A stretch of 64,000 nucleotides of DNA from NCBI GenBank assembly GCA_024695935.1, contig JAILHH010000023.1, forward strand, positions 1-64,000, read 5' to 3'. Shown piece after piece: positions 63,745-64,000 of the stretch. Position numbers and translations under genes: made by a program. Within the stretch, counting starts at the first letter, position 1. Every line of letters begins with the position of its first letter. The notes beneath the pieces were generated by a model. The model did not search any database and was not told the DNA's origin. It saw only the letters and a list, made by a program, of their open reading frames with translations. The DNA is from Acetatifactor sp. Lineage in GTDB: Bacteria; Bacillota; Clostridia; Lachnospirales; Lachnospiraceae.

Positions 63745-64000
63745 TCAATAAACTATCTTCATGCCGGGAGTAAGTCCCTCAAGCACCCAGTATTCCGAAG
63801 CGGAACTTCCGCCGGGGATAAAACCTGTCTTTGTGAGCGTGCCGTCGTCGTTTAAGACCTTCACATAATATCCGCCGTCATCATCGGTTTCAACCGCGTT
63901 TACGGGAAGTACTATCACATTGTCGACACTGACAACATTGCCCTTTAAGGTCATGGAGGTGCTACGTCTGAAGCTGTCCCACAAAGACACCTCACTTGAG
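63745..64000 (-). CDS. C-terminus of a HlyD/MacA-like adaptor protein (partial)
   Basis: The frame is open to the right window edge, so the N-terminus is missing; the visible part is 84 residues. VVSVDNVIVLPVNAVETDDDGGYYVKVLNDDGTLTKTGFIPGG is the membrane-proximal domain pattern of RND/MacA-type adaptors (an exposed loop with a modified Lys/Gly turn). It ends 18 bp before the permease gene, completing an adaptor-permease-ATPase-ATPase operon. Confidence 0.75.
   Translation of the reverse strand, partial: SSEVSLWDSFRRSTSMTLKGNVVSVDNVIVLPVNAVETDDDGGYYVKVLNDDGTLTKTGFIPGGSSASEYWVLEGLTPGMKIVY

Noticed and set aside
1..64000. tRNA, rRNA, CRISPR arrays, insertion sequences or prophage
   Set aside because: None of their characteristic sequences, repeats, transposase or integrase genes were seen on either strand.

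Overview
The window looks like chromosomal DNA of a Gram-positive Clostridium-class anaerobe, most likely a plant- or glycan-degrading Lachnospiraceae. Supporting signs are the SCIFF peptide and its radical-SAM maturase, several YesM/YesN-type sensor kinase and AraC response-regulator pairs, lipobox solute-binding proteins without any outer-membrane genes, strong AGGAGG ribosome binding sites with occasional TTG or GTG starts, and a set of GH65 and GH94 phosphorylases. The species cannot be named from the sequence alone. No tRNA, rRNA, CRISPR array or insertion sequence was seen.

1-8.3 kb (minus strand) is a type I restriction-modification island under one near-consensus promoter: a small HTH protein, hsdM, hsdS, hsdR, a GIY-YIG/DUF4357 protein and a DUF2075 ATPase that runs off the left edge. 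8.4-24.4 kb is mostly household genes: an MFS transporter followed by a 29-codon ORF, metY with an unannotated cysteine-rich leader peptide, class II aldolase, an Orn/Lys/Arg decarboxylase joined to the scfA-scfB ribosomal-peptide pair, sfsA, a two-component system, a phosphoglucomutase, a thioredoxin-reductase-like flavoprotein without recognisable NADPH motifs, an esterase and two GNAT acetyltransferases.

24.5-36.8 kb is an alpha-glucoside locus. A membrane-anchored discoidin-like protein, a membrane-anchored beta-helix glycosidase-like protein and beta-phosphoglucomutase are divergent from a LacI regulator. A solute-binding protein, two permeases and two GH65 phosphorylases follow. The same 14-bp palindrome (GTTTAACGTTAAAC) sits at the lacI/pgmB promoter region and twice at the transporter promoter, so the locus is probably one regulon: import a glucobiose, split it with phosphate into beta-glucose-1-phosphate, and convert that to glucose-6-phosphate.

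37.2-49.3 kb deals with amino sugars: nagB and nagA on the plus strand, and a chitobiose-phosphorylase-like GH94 gene with an adjacent hexose-phosphate mutase on the minus strand. Between them lies a kinase / membrane-anchored solute-binding protein / AraC regulator cluster that looks like a three-part sensing system. A LacI-type sensor domain fused to GGDEF follows.

49.4-59.2 kb holds a second YesM/YesN pair, a second sugar ABC transporter, and a second, longer GH94 phosphorylase of unknown specificity. 59.3-64 kb is a MacB/LolCDE-like export operon with two ATPases, one of which carries a possible AbrB-like tail, a large FtsX-type permease and the end of an adaptor protein cut by the right edge.
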